Origin: DASSUW01 sp963730535
GTDB lineage: Bacteria; Actinomycetota; Thermoleophilia; Solirubrobacterales; Solirubrobacteraceae
Assembly: GCA_963730535.1 (NCBI GenBank)
Contig: CAVSRU010000012.1
Span: 620,001 to 684,000 of the forward strand
Length of the DNA stretch: 64,000 nt
Direction: 5' to 3'
In this document: one piece after another, positions 19,893 to 28,459 of the stretch
Numbering within the stretch: position 1 is the stretch's first letter
Layout of the letters: each line of letters opens with the position of its first letter
Translations under genes and position numbers: made by a program
Notes under the pieces: generated by a model
The model's input: only the letters and a program-made list of their open reading frames with translations
The model's database searches: none
What the model was told of the DNA's origin: nothing

Positions 19893-20633
19893 GTGCGGGC
19901 GCCGGCCGCCGCCGTCGTCGGGCTCGCGCTGGTGGGCTGCGGTGAGAAGGCCGAGCCCCCGCCGCGGGACGACGCCTTCGAGGTCGTCGCCGGGAAGGGT
20001 GCGAGCAACGGCGGCATCGAGGGGAAGTCGGGGCGTCGCGGCCGGTTCGTGACCGCCGCGGTGACTCGGCGCGCCGCGCTCCGGGCCGCGCCCGGCGGGC
20101 GGGTGGTGGCCCGGATCGGGACGCGGACCGAGTTCGGCTCTCGACGCGTGCTGGCCGTGACGCGGCGGCGGGACGGCTGGCTGCGCGTCATCGCCACCGA
20201 GCGGCCGAACGGCCGCCCTGCGTGGCTGCGAGCCTCAGCCGCCCGCCTGGGCTCGACCGACGTGTGGATCCGCGTCGACCGCTCGCGGCGGCAGCTCACG
20301 CTCCGCCGCGGTGATCGCGTGCTCCGGCGCGTCCCGGTCGCCGTCGGCCGCCCGGACACCCCGACGCCGCTCGGTCGCTTCGCGGTCACCGACCGCCTCC
20401 GCTCGCAGCGGTCGGACTCGCCCTACGGCTGCTGCGCCATCGCGCTCTCCGGGCACCAGACGAAGCTGCTGCCCGGCTGGCCGGGCGGCGACCGGCTCGC
20501 CATCCACGGGACGCCGAATGTCGAGAGCGTCGGCCGCGCCGCCTCGCTGGGGTGCATGAGGGCCGGTGATCGCGACATCCGGGCGCTGATGCGGCGGGTG
20601 CCGCTCGGCGCTGTCGTCGTGATCGACCCGTAG
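19893..20633 (+). CDS. L,D-transpeptidase (YkuD) lipoprotein with SH3-like domain
   Basis: A 246-residue protein with a short lipoprotein signal (VVGLALVGC). An SH3b-like module (RRAALRAAPGGRVVARIGT) precedes a YkuD catalytic domain (VWIRVDRSRRQLTLRRGDRV). The active site is the conserved HGTPN and SLGCMRAGDRDI, with the catalytic cysteine in GCMR. It would form 3-3 crosslinks in peptidoglycan, or attach proteins to it, outside the membrane. The GTG start lies 3 bp after the parA stop, so the two genes are likely cotranscribed. Its end faces the large palindrome at 20644. Confidence 0.9.
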   Translation: MRAPAAAVVGLALVGCGEKAEPPPRDDAFEVVAGKGASNGGIEGKSGRRGRFVTAAVTRRAALRAAPGGRVVARIGTRTEFGSRRVLAVTRRRDGWLRVIATERPNGRPAWLRASAARLGSTDVWIRVDRSRRQLTLRRGDRVLRRVPVAVGRPDTPTPLGRFAVTDRLRSQRSDSPYGCCAIALSGHQTKLLPGWPGGDRLAIHGTPNVESVGRAASLGCMRAGDRDIRALMRRVPLGAVVVIDP

Positions 20634-20643
20634 TGACTCGTCG

Positions 20644-20913
20644 GCGCCGGCGAACGTCAACTGCGCTGGGTAGGACAGGTAGGGAGGTGAGGGAGCCGGC
20701 GTGGCGGTGGCTTCGCGGCGCGGTCAAGCCGGGATTACGTGTCTTTCGGCGACGGTTGGCTCGCCCAAATCCACCTTTGTGCTCCAGACGAGCATAAAAG
20801 TGGATTTCGATGATCTCCGCCTCGCCGATTGACACGTAATCCCGCCTTGAAGGGAGCGCGCCGCGGCCGGCCCCCAGCCTCCCTACCCAGCCGCCGTTGA
20901 CGTTCGCCGGCGC
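20644..20913. repeat. 270-bp nested palindromic element (MITE-like or giant hairpin)
   Basis: Terminal inverted repeats at 20644-20674 and 20882-20913 share GCGCCGGCGAACGTCAAC with its complement and the CTGGGTAGG/CCTACCCAG core. Inside, 20725-20743 (CAAGCCGGGATTACGTGTC) is matched by 20831-20850 with one mismatch. Further in, AAATCCACCTT at 20767-20777 pairs with 20797-20807, and TGCTC/GAGCA closes the centre at 20780-20794. The inside is visibly less GC-rich than the genes around it. No coding frame looks real. It fills the gap between the convergent L,D-transpeptidase and thrB genes, and its ends are members of the same repeat family as 11951 and 29032. Confidence 0.8.
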
Positions 20914-20923
20914 AACGGCGCGG

Positions 20924-21760
20924 TCAGAGCACGACCGCGCCCTGCGCGTCGAACGGCAGCCGCATGACCCGCGCCCACCCTTCCGCGTGCGCCTCGAGCC
21001 GCGCCGCCACGCCCTCGGCGTCCCCGGAGCGCGTCCAGACCAGGACGGCGGGCCCGGCCCCCGAGATCGTCGCCCCCAGCGCGCCGAGCTCGCGCGCGCC
21101 GCGGACCAACGCCATCGACCGCGGGTAGAGCGGCTCACGACGGGGCTGGTGGAGGCGGTCGTCGAGCCCGCGGGCGACGAGGTCGAGGTCACCGCGGGCG
21201 AGGCCGAGGACGAGCAGGCTCGCGCGGCCGACGTTGAAGACCGCATCGGCCATCGGCACCTGCGCCGGGAGCGCCGCCCGCGCCTTCGCCGTCCGGACGG
21301 CCCGGTCGGGCACCACGAGCACGGCGTCGAGGCCTGCGGGCGGGTCGAGCCGGGTCGCCCGCGGCCCGGTGCAGACCACGAAGCCGCCGAGCAGCGCGGC
21401 CGCGACGTTGTCGGGGTGCCCCTCGAGCCGGACGGCCTCGGCCAGCAGGTCCGCGCCGCCGCCGTTGAGCGTGTCCGCCGCGACGAGCCCCGCTACGTAC
21501 GCCGCGGCGCTCGTGCCCAGCCCGCCGGAGAGCGGGATGGCCGACCGGATCGTGAACTCGACCCCGTCGACCGGCCGCAGCGCCGCGAACCCGCGCACGC
21601 ACAGGTTGCGCCGGTCGCGCGCGATCGACAGCTGGGTGTGGACCGCGAACCGCCCCTTCTCGGCGACGTCGACCTCCATGTGCAGACCCAGCGCCGCCGC
21701 CAGCACGTCGAACCCCGGGCCGAGGTTCGCCGACGAGGCCGGCACCCGCACGCGGATCAT
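20924..21760 (-). CDS. thrB: homoserine kinase
   Basis: A 278-residue GHMP kinase that phosphorylates homoserine for threonine synthesis. N-terminal VRVPASSANLGPGFDVLA and the ATP-binding loop PLSGGLGTSAAA are diagnostic, as is GATISGAGPAVLVW near the C-terminus. The ATG at 21760 shares a base with the thrC stop (TGATG), indicating translational coupling. It is the last gene of lysA-hom-thrC-thrB and ends 10 bp before the large palindrome, which may terminate the operon. The longer open frame upstream is a thrC shadow. Confidence 0.95.
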   Translation of the reverse strand: MIRVRVPASSANLGPGFDVLAAALGLHMEVDVAEKGRFAVHTQLSIARDRRNLCVRGFAALRPVDGVEFTIRSAIPLSGGLGTSAAAYVAGLVAADTLNGGGADLLAEAVRLEGHPDNVAAALLGGFVVCTGPRATRLDPPAGLDAVLVVPDRAVRTAKARAALPAQVPMADAVFNVGRASLLVLGLARGDLDLVARGLDDRLHQPRREPLYPRSMALVRGARELGALGATISGAGPAVLVWTRSGDAEGVAARLEAHAEGWARVMRLPFDAQGAVVL

Positions 21761-22785
21761 CAGCCGAGCACGGCCCGCTCGACGGCGGCGATGTCCGGCT
21801 CGCACGGCACCACCGAGCCGGCTCGCGCGAGCGCGGTCTGCGGGTCTTTGAGGCCATGGCCGGTGAGGACGCAGACGACCCGCTCCGCCCCCTGCGCGCC
21901 GTGCACGAGCACGCCGGCCACGCTGGTCGCCGACGCCGGCTCGCAGAACACCCCCTCGTTGGCGGCCAGGAAGCGGTACGCCTCCAGGATCTGCTCGTCG
22001 GAGACCGCCCGCACCGCGCCGTGGGAGGCGGACATCGCGCCCATCGCCTCCTCCCAGCGGGCCGGGTTGCCGATCCGGATCGCGCTCGCCACCGTCTCGG
22101 GAGCGGCCACCGGCGCCCCGTGGACCAGCGGGGCGGCGCCCTCGGCCTGGAAGCCGAGCATCATCGGCCGCTCCCCCACCTCCTGAAAGCCCTTCCAGTA
22201 GGCGGTGATGTTGCCCGCGTTGCCGACCGGGATGGCGAGCGCGTCGATCGGCCCGAGCTCCTCGGCGACCTCCATCGCCGCCGTCTTCTGGCCCTCGAGC
22301 CGGAACGGGTTGACGGAGTTCACCAACGCGATCGGGTGCCGCTCGACCAGCTCGCGCACCAGGGCCAGCGCCTCGTCGAAGTTGCCGCGCAGCGCCACGA
22401 CCCGGGCCCCGTGCATCAGCGCCTGGGCGAGCTTGCCGGTGGCGATCTTGCCCTCGGGGACGATCACCGCGCCCGTCATCCCCGCCCGCGCCGCGTAGGC
22501 CGCCGCGCTGGCGGCCGTGTTCCCGGTCGACGCGCAGATCACCGCCTCGGCGCCGTCGCGCACCGCGGCCGACACCGCGCACGTCATCCCGCGGTCCTTG
22601 AACGAGCCGGTCGGGTTCGCGCCCTCGAGCTTGAGCCACACCTCACAGCCGGCGCGCTCGGACACGCGCTCGGCCAGCACGAGGGGCGTGGACCCCTCGG
22701 CGAGCGAGACCACGGGGTCGCCGGGCGCGAACGGCAGCCGCTCGCGCCAGCGCTCGATGAGCCCGGGGCTAGGTGAACTCCTCAT
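21760..22785 (-). CDS. thrC: threonine synthase
   Basis: A 341-residue fold-type II PLP enzyme converting O-phosphohomoserine to threonine. The PLP lysine is Lys63 in NPTGSFKDRG, and the phosphate-binding loop VGNAGNITAYW is present. CASTGNTAASAAAYAARAG is the substrate loop typical of bacterial ThrC. It overlaps the hom gene by 17 bp and thrB by 1 bp. Confidence 0.95.
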   Translation of the reverse strand: MRSSPSPGLIERWRERLPFAPGDPVVSLAEGSTPLVLAERVSERAGCEVWLKLEGANPTGSFKDRGMTCAVSAAVRDGAEAVICASTGNTAASAAAYAARAGMTGAVIVPEGKIATGKLAQALMHGARVVALRGNFDEALALVRELVERHPIALVNSVNPFRLEGQKTAAMEVAEELGPIDALAIPVGNAGNITAYWKGFQEVGERPMMLGFQAEGAAPLVHGAPVAAPETVASAIRIGNPARWEEAMGAMSASHGAVRAVSDEQILEAYRFLAANEGVFCEPASATSVAGVLVHGAQGAERVVCVLTGHGLKDPQTALARAGSVVPCEPDIAAVERAVLG

Positions 22786-23992
22786 CGATCACGCGGATCG
22801 CGCGCGGAGCGGAGCGGATGAAGTCGAGCTGCCCGATCAGGCGCATCGCCGCGTAGAACCGGGACTCGAGCAGCGGATGCATGATCAGCACCAGCCGCGC
22901 GTTCTCGCCCAGCCCCTTCTGGACCACGGAGCGGATCGACGCGCCCTGCATCCCCAGCAGCTCGGCCACCTGGGCGAGCACGCCGGGCCGGTCGGCGACC
23001 TCCATGTGCAGGTAGAACGCCGACTCGACGTCGTTGACCACCGGCAGGGACTCGGTCGTCTCCGGCGTCGAGGCCGGCGGGATCATCGCCGAGATGAGGT
23101 CGCCGAGCACCGCGGTCGCGGTCTGCGGCCCGCCGGCGCCCGGGCCGGACAGCGTCACCTCGGTGATCGTCTCCGACTCGACCGTCACCGCGTTGAACGG
23201 CCCGTGCACGGAGGCCAGCGGGTGGCCGGCGTACAGGAACGCGGGGTGCACCCGCACGCTGATGCCGTCGTCGACCCGCTCGGCGGTCCCGATCAGCTTG
23301 AGCCCGAGCCCGAGGTCGCGCGCGTACTCGATGTCCTCGGCCGTGAGGTGCTCGATCCCCTCGTAGACCACCTGGTCGAGATGGACCGGGGTCGAGAAGG
23401 CCAGGCGGGCGAGGATCGCCATCTTGGCGGCGGCGTCGCGCCCGGTCACGTCGTCGGTCGGGTCGGCCTCGGCATAGCCGAGCGTCTGCGCCTGCCCGAG
23501 CGCCTCGGCGTAGGTGAGGCCGGAGCGCTCCATCTCGGTGAGGATGTAGTTGGTGGTCCCGTTGACGATGCCGTGGATGCGCTCCACGCGCGAGCCGGCG
23601 AGCGACTCCTGCAGCACGCGGATGACCGGCACCACGCCCGCCACGGCGCCCTCGAAGCGCAGCTGGACGTCGTGCTCGCGCGCGCACGCCCACAACTCCT
23701 CGCCGTACTGGGAGAGCAGCTGCTTGTTGGCCGAGACGACGTGGCGGCCGGCCCGCATCGCCGCCAGCACGTACTCGCGCGCGGGCTCGATGCCGCCCAT
23801 CAGCTCCACGATCAGGTCCGCGTTCTCGAGAACCTCCTCGAACGTCCCCTGCGACCGGGTGAGGATGCCCGTGATCTCGGGGCGCAGGCCGGTGACCGGG
23901 ACGATCGCGTCGGCCCGCTCGGCCACCATCTGCGCGAACGCGGAGCCGACCGTGCCGTGGCCGAGGAGCCCGACCCTAAACGTCTCGGCCAT
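22769..23992 (-). CDS. hom: homoserine dehydrogenase with C-terminal ACT domain
   Basis: A 407-residue NAD(P)H enzyme reducing aspartate semialdehyde to homoserine. The Rossmann motif is VGLLGHGTVGSAF; catalytic-domain motifs GIVNGTTNYILTEM and GYAEADPTDDVTGRDAAAK are intact. The ACT domain (about 325-400, VADRPGVLAQVAELL) usually confers threonine feedback inhibition. It overlaps lysA upstream by 17 bp and thrC downstream by 17 bp, so the three genes are translated as a tight unit. Confidence 0.95.
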   Translation of the reverse strand: MAETFRVGLLGHGTVGSAFAQMVAERADAIVPVTGLRPEITGILTRSQGTFEEVLENADLIVELMGGIEPAREYVLAAMRAGRHVVSANKQLLSQYGEELWACAREHDVQLRFEGAVAGVVPVIRVLQESLAGSRVERIHGIVNGTTNYILTEMERSGLTYAEALGQAQTLGYAEADPTDDVTGRDAAAKMAILARLAFSTPVHLDQVVYEGIEHLTAEDIEYARDLGLGLKLIGTAERVDDGISVRVHPAFLYAGHPLASVHGPFNAVTVESETITEVTLSGPGAGGPQTATAVLGDLISAMIPPASTPETTESLPVVNDVESAFYLHMEVADRPGVLAQVAELLGMQGASIRSVVQKGLGENARLVLIMHPLLESRFYAAMRLIGQLDFIRSAPRAIRVIDEEFT

Positions 23993-25190
23993 GGAGGTCC
24001 TCGTAGGTCTCGCGGCGGACGACGACGCGGGCGTCGCCGTCCGCGCAGAAGATCACCGGCGGCCGCGGGACGCCGTTGTAGTTGTTCGCCATCGCGTACC
24101 CGTAGGCGCCGGTGACCGGGGTGACCAGCACGTCGCCGGGCCGCGGGTCGGGCAGCGCGACGTCGCGTACCAGCACGTCGCCAGACTCGCAGTGCTTGCC
24201 CACCACCGTGCACGTCGCGCCGCCCTGCCCGACGCGGCTCGCGACGTCGGCGTGGTAGGCGGCGCCGTAGAGCATCGGGCGCAGATTGTCAGACATCCCG
24301 CCGTCGACCGCGACGATCCGCTCCCCGGCGAGCCCCGGCTTGACCGATTCGACGCCGTAGAGCGTCACCCCGGCGCCAGCCACCAGCGCGCGCCCGGGCT
24401 CGAGCACGAGCGCCGTCTCCTCGCCGAGCTCGGCATGGGCGGCCTCGACCATGCCCGCCACCCACTCGCCCGGCTCCACCGCCACGTCGCCCGGCAGATA
24501 CGACACGCCCAGCCCGCCGCCCAGGTCGTAGACGTCGAAGTCACCGACGCGGGCGAGCGCCGCCACGGCCCGCCGGTACGGATCGAGCGACCGGATCTGC
24601 GAGCCGATGTGCATGTGCAGGCCGGCGAGGTCGACCCGCTCGGCGAGCGCGCGCGCGGCCTCCGGCGGCATCCCGAACTTCGAGCCGGCCTGCCCCGTGA
24701 GGATGTGCTCGTGCGTGTCGGCGTCGACGCCCGGGGTCACGCGCGCGAGCAGCCTCGGCCCGCCACCGAGGGCGAGCAGCCGGTCGGCGTCCTGCTCGCT
24801 GTCGAGCACCACGGTGCCGACCGCGTGCTCGAGCGCCATCGCCAGCTCGGCCTCCGACTTCGCGTTGCCGTGCAGGTACAGACGCCCGGGAGCGAACCCA
24901 GCCCGCAGCGCCAGGTGCAGCTCACCGCCCGAGGCGACGTCGCAGCCCAGCCCCTCCTCGGCGAACACCCGCAGCACCGCGGTGCAGGGGAAGGCCTTCG
25001 AGGCGTAGACGATCTCGCCCGGCCCGCGGTGCCGCCGGGCCAGCTCCCGAGCGAACTCCCGCGCCCGCGCGCGGAGGTCGTGCTCCGCGACGACGTACGC
25101 CGGCGTCCCGAACTCGCGCGCCAGCGCCACCGCGTCGCAGCCCCCGACGGTCAGCGAGCCGTCGACGACGGAGGAGTCCTCGGGGTACAC
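23976..25190 (-). CDS. lysA: diaminopimelate decarboxylase
   Basis: A 404-residue fold-type III PLP decarboxylase making lysine from meso-diaminopimelate. The PLP lysine is Lys65 (VYASKAFPC). GLHMHIGSQI, DLGGGLGVSY, EPGRALVA and the catalytic cysteine region GKHCESGD are present. It heads the lysA-hom-thrC-thrB set, an order familiar in Actinobacteria. lgt lies 19 bp upstream on the same strand and might share its transcript. Confidence 0.95.
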   Translation of the reverse strand: MYPEDSSVVDGSLTVGGCDAVALAREFGTPAYVVAEHDLRARAREFARELARRHRGPGEIVYASKAFPCTAVLRVFAEEGLGCDVASGGELHLALRAGFAPGRLYLHGNAKSEAELAMALEHAVGTVVLDSEQDADRLLALGGGPRLLARVTPGVDADTHEHILTGQAGSKFGMPPEAARALAERVDLAGLHMHIGSQIRSLDPYRRAVAALARVGDFDVYDLGGGLGVSYLPGDVAVEPGEWVAGMVEAAHAELGEETALVLEPGRALVAGAGVTLYGVESVKPGLAGERIVAVDGGMSDNLRPMLYGAAYHADVASRVGQGGATCTVVGKHCESGDVLVRDVALPDPRPGDVLVTPVTGAYGYAMANNYNGVPRPPVIFCADGDARVVVRRETYEDLHGRDV

Positions 25191-25208
25191 GGCCGCGCAG
25201 CGTATGGG

Positions 25209-25985
25209 TTAGGCGCGAGAGCGGGCGGCGCGGGCGGGCGCTGGAGCCTCGGCGCCGCGCCGCAGGAACGCGAGGAAGGCGGCCCCGCCGACGATCATCA
25301 CGATCGACAGGAGCTGCGGCTGGGTGAGGCCGACGAGCACCTCGTCGTTGCGCCGGACGAACTCGACGAGGAAGCGCTCCGTCCCGGCCAGGATCAGGTA
25401 GACGGCGAACAGCGTGCCGGGCCGCCAGCGATGGCGCCAGCGCCACAGGAGCGCGGCGACGAGGAGCATCGTCAGCGCCTCGTAGACCGGGGTCGGGTGG
25501 ACCTCCTCGGTCGTCGGCACGGTGCCGTTGGGATAGGCCATCGCCCACGGGCCGTTCCACGGCACGCCGTAGTCCCCGTCGCCGGCCAGCTGGCAGCCGA
25601 TGCGCCCGAACGCGTACCCGACGGCGAGCGATGGCGCCGCCACGTCGAGCACCTGGAGCCCGAAGAAGTCGCGCCAGCGGGCCCAGAGCAGCACGGCCGC
25701 GGCGCCACCCAGCGCGCCGCCGTACCAGACGAGGCCGGACCCGGAGAACAGGCTTCCGAGAAGGTCGTCCTGCGCTTCCGACCAGTTCTCGGCGACCCAC
25801 CACAGCCGCGCGCCCACGATGCCTCCGACGAGCGCGGCGAACACCATCTCGTACGCCCAGTCGACCGGCTTGCCGAGCTCGCGCAGGTAACGCGAGGCGA
25901 GGAGGCCGGCCGCGACGAACCCCAGGCCCATCATGAGCCCGAAGGTCTGCAGCGTGATGGGTCCTAGATCCAGTTCGGGCTGCAT
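25209..25985 (-). CDS. lgt: prolipoprotein diacylglyceryl transferase
   Basis: A 258-residue polytopic membrane enzyme that attaches diacylglycerol to lipobox cysteines. The Lgt signature GRIGCQLAGDGDYG (Arg128 onward) and conserved FGLMMGLGFVAAG, VWYGGALGG and HPTPVYEALTML segments are clear. At least four putative lipoproteins or lipoprotein-like proteins in this window (17192, 19893, 32807 and possibly others) would be substrates. The ATG at 25985 follows the hairpin at 26004-26021. Confidence 0.95.
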   Translation of the reverse strand: MQPELDLGPITLQTFGLMMGLGFVAAGLLASRYLRELGKPVDWAYEMVFAALVGGIVGARLWWVAENWSEAQDDLLGSLFSGSGLVWYGGALGGAAAVLLWARWRDFFGLQVLDVAAPSLAVGYAFGRIGCQLAGDGDYGVPWNGPWAMAYPNGTVPTTEEVHPTPVYEALTMLLVAALLWRWRHRWRPGTLFAVYLILAGTERFLVEFVRRNDEVLVGLTQPQLLSIVMIVGGAAFLAFLRRGAEAPAPARAARSRA

Positions 25986-26003
25986 TGCTAAGTAATCAAG
26001 GCG

Positions 26004-26021
26004 CTCGCACGAGCTTGCGAG
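26004..26021. terminator. small hairpin between M23 gene and lgt
   Basis: CTCGCA at 26004-26009 pairs with TGCGAG at 26016-26021 around a 6-base loop, 24 bp after the end of the M23 peptidase gene. It may separate that gene from lgt. The stem is short and there is no clear U-tract. Confidence 0.35.
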
Positions 26022-26044
26022 TGCGAGTAAGCCGCGTTCTCAGT

Positions 26045-27247
26045 CTAGAGGTAGCCGAGCGGGTCGACCGGGGAGCCGTTGACGCGCACCTCGAAGTGCA
26101 CGTGCGGGCCGGTGCTGTTGCCGGTGTTCCCCGACGCGCCGATGACCTGGCCCTGGCTCACCGACTGCCCGACGGACACGCCGATCGAGGACTGGTGGCC
26201 GTAGCAGGTGGAGAGCCCGCCGCTGTGCTGGATGCACGTGTAGTTGCCGTAGCCGCCGACCCAGCCGGCGATCACGACGCGTCCGCCGGCGGCCGCGCGC
26301 AGCCCGGTGCCGACCGGCAGCGGGATGTCGATCCCGGCGTGGAGGCGCCCCCAGCGCATGCCGAACCCGGAAGAGACCGAGCCGTTGGCGGGCCAGATGA
26401 AGGTCCCCGAGCCCTGACGGATGGGGCCGGCGACGCCTCCGCCTCCGCTCGACCCGCGCAGCTGAGCCAGCACCGCGGCCTGCTCGCGCTCGAGCGCGTG
26501 CACATGCCCCTCGAGCTCCGCCCGCGAGGCGCGGGTGTTGGCGAGCATGCCCGCCTTCTCGGCGCGCACGGACGCGAAGGAGTCGCGCCGGCCGACGAGC
26601 TGCGTCTTGACCTGGACGACCTGCTCGACCTCGGCCTCGATCGCCTCGGCGACCTCTTCGGCCCGCGCCTCCAGGCGGTCCAGCCGCTTCGCGGTGGCCG
26701 TCGCCTCGGCCTTGGCCTGGCGCACCCGATCGACGATCCGCGCGTCCTGGGAGGAGACCCGCTGCATGAACTCCGTGCGCTCGAGCAGGTCGGCGAACCC
26801 GTCGGCCTCGAGCACGACGGTCACCACGTCCGGCTTGTCCGCCTTGTAGAGCTCGACCAGGCGGCCGGCGAGCGCGACCTTGGCCTCGGCCAGCCGCGCC
26901 CGCAGCTGGGCCAGGCGCAGGCGCGTGCGCCGGAGCTCCTCCTGGAGCCGGGCCAGCGCCTCGCGCTTGGCGGCGAGGTCGGTCTCGAGCCGGACCTGCT
27001 TGGTCTGGAGCACCGTGATGTCGCTCTGGAGCGCCCCGATCCGCTGGCTGATGGCGCTGATGTCGGTCGTCAGCACCCGCTCGCGGCCGCGGCGCTGCTC
27101 GATCTCCGATCGCTTGCGGTCGATCTTGCGCTGGATCTCGCCGCTCGACTGCGCGTCGGAGCCGAGCGGCAGCGCCGACCAGAGGACGAGCGGGAGCGCC
27201 GCCGCCAGGAGCAGGAGACCGAGCCTTCGAGCCATGCGGCGGGCCAT
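26045..27247 (-). CDS. secreted M23 (LytM/EnvC-like) peptidase with coiled coil
   Basis: A 400-residue exported protein. After the signal or anchor (RLGLLLLAAALPLVLWSALP) comes a long coiled coil (about 35-255) as in EnvC/NlpD-type proteins, then an M23 domain with GMRWGRLHAGIDI and STGPHVHFEV supplying the metal ligands. The HxH and HxxxD residues are intact, so it is probably an active peptidoglycan endopeptidase; the coiled coil may self-inhibit or bind FtsX-like partners (inference). The ATG at 27247 was chosen over a GTG at 27262. Its leader carries a ydaO-type riboswitch. Confidence 0.9.
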   Translation of the reverse strand: MARRMARRLGLLLLAAALPLVLWSALPLGSDAQSSGEIQRKIDRKRSEIEQRRGRERVLTTDISAISQRIGALQSDITVLQTKQVRLETDLAAKREALARLQEELRRTRLRLAQLRARLAEAKVALAGRLVELYKADKPDVVTVVLEADGFADLLERTEFMQRVSSQDARIVDRVRQAKAEATATAKRLDRLEARAEEVAEAIEAEVEQVVQVKTQLVGRRDSFASVRAEKAGMLANTRASRAELEGHVHALEREQAAVLAQLRGSSGGGGVAGPIRQGSGTFIWPANGSVSSGFGMRWGRLHAGIDIPLPVGTGLRAAAGGRVVIAGWVGGYGNYTCIQHSGGLSTCYGHQSSIGVSVGQSVSQGQVIGASGNTGNSTGPHVHFEVRVNGSPVDPLGYL

Positions 27248-27349
27248 GCTAGGCGCCCTCACCCGGCCCTGCCACCCGTTATGGACGGTGCAACGATTCC
27301 TGCAAACTGCAGGGATTTCTTAGCTGAGCACGACGAGCCGGTCACTTGT

Positions 27350-27495
27350 CCCCCATGTGATGCCTATGGGGTTAGCTGACGGGCTCGCGAACGTGCGCTA
27401 CGCGATCAGCAGATCGCGATTCGCCCCATGACCTGAATGGGTCCCCCACTCCCCGGGCTGGTCTCCCAAGGATTCGGCGGGGCGCAATCTATCAG
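27350..27495 (-). promoter_or_regulatory. ydaO/yuaA-type c-di-AMP riboswitch before the M23 peptidase gene
   Basis: On the minus strand the conserved ydaO blocks appear in order: CGCCGAATCC near the 5' end, GTGGGGGACCCA (complement of 27438-27449), GGGGCGAATC, then CCCGTCAGCTAACCCC (27368-27380 and flank) and ATAGGC. This order matches the family known to bind cyclic di-AMP and switch off cell-wall hydrolase genes in Actinobacteria. About 100 nt separate it from the ATG; within this an imperfect hairpin (CCTGCAGTTTGCAGG) may act in the expression platform. Confidence 0.88.
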
Positions 27496-27550
27496 CGTTT
27501 GCGGCGCTTAATTTGTTGCTCAAGGGGCTCGGTGGTCTGCCAACATCTTT

Positions 27551-28459
27551 ATGCAGATGCCCAAACCCACCTCGTTCGGCAAAGACACCGGCCTGCAGGT
27601 CCGCATGACGGTGACGTTGTTCCTGCTCGGCCTCGTCTACGTCGGCTTCGTCGTCGTGCTGCTCACAGCCGGCGCGAGTGCCGCTCTCGTGGCCGTGATC
27701 GCGGGCGGTCTCGCCCTGCTGAATCTGTTCGCCTCCGACAAGCTGGCGCTCGCGGCCATGGGGGCCCGGGTGGTCTCTCCGCAGGAGGCGCCGCAGCTGC
27801 ATGCGATGGTCGAGCGCCTGTGCGTACAGGCCGACCTGCCGAAGCCCAAGGTGGCCGTGGCCAACACCCGCATGCCGAACGCGTTCGCGCTCGGGCGCTC
27901 GCCGAAGAAGGCGACCGTGTGCGCGACCACCGGCATCATGGAGCTGCTCAGCCCGGCTGAGCTCGAGGGCGTGATGGCGCACGAGCTCACCCACGTCGCC
28001 AACCGCGACGTCGCGGTGATGACGCTGGCCGGCTTCTTCGCCACGCTCGCCGCGTACATCGTCCAGTTCGGCTTCCTGTTCGGCGGCGGCGCGTCGTACG
28101 GCGACGACGACGACAACCCGAGCTTCCTGGTGCTGCTGCTCGTCTCGCTCGTGGTCTACGTCGTCTCGTTCCTGCTCATGCAGGCGCTGTCGCGGTACCG
28201 CGAGTTCGCGGCCGACCGCGGCGCGGCGATCATCACCGGCCGGCCGAGCGCGCTCGCCTCGGCGCTCCAGCGGATCTCGAGCGGCATGCACCGTATCCCG
28301 CAGAAGGACCTGCGCGCGGCGAGCGAGCTCCAGGCGTTCTTCATCTTCCCCGCCGCGTCCGGCAAGGTCTCCGGGCTGTTCGCCACGCACCCGCCGCTGG
28401 AGAAGCGGATCGAGGCGCTGCAGCGGCTCGAGATGCAGCTTCAGGGCTCCGTCAGCTAG
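27551..28459 (+). CDS. htpX: HtpX-like M48 membrane zinc metalloprotease
   Basis: A 302-residue protein with four hydrophobic segments, two near 20-60 and two around 155-190. The zinc motif HELTH (144-148) lies in VMAHELTHVANRDV, and the third ligand is in YREFAADRGA. HtpX proteases degrade damaged membrane proteins. The gene is followed with a one-base overlap (TAGTG) by pspAB and converges on the pspA operon, linking it to envelope stress. The riboswitch in the upstream gap is on the other strand and does not control it. Confidence 0.93.
   Translation: MQMPKPTSFGKDTGLQVRMTVTLFLLGLVYVGFVVVLLTAGASAALVAVIAGGLALLNLFASDKLALAAMGARVVSPQEAPQLHAMVERLCVQADLPKPKVAVANTRMPNAFALGRSPKKATVCATTGIMELLSPAELEGVMAHELTHVANRDVAVMTLAGFFATLAAYIVQFGFLFGGGASYGDDDDNPSFLVLLLVSLVVYVVSFLLMQALSRYREFAADRGAAIITGRPSALASALQRISSGMHRIPQKDLRAASELQAFFIFPAASGKVSGLFATHPPLEKRIEALQRLEMQLQGSVS

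Noticed and set aside
20644..20913. Insertion sequence with transposase
   Set aside because: The 270 bp have no credible coding frame, so at most a non-autonomous element.
27350..27540. Riboswitch acting on htpX on the plus strand
   Set aside because: The plus strand shows only the complement of the conserved blocks; they read in the right order on the minus strand, toward the M23 gene.
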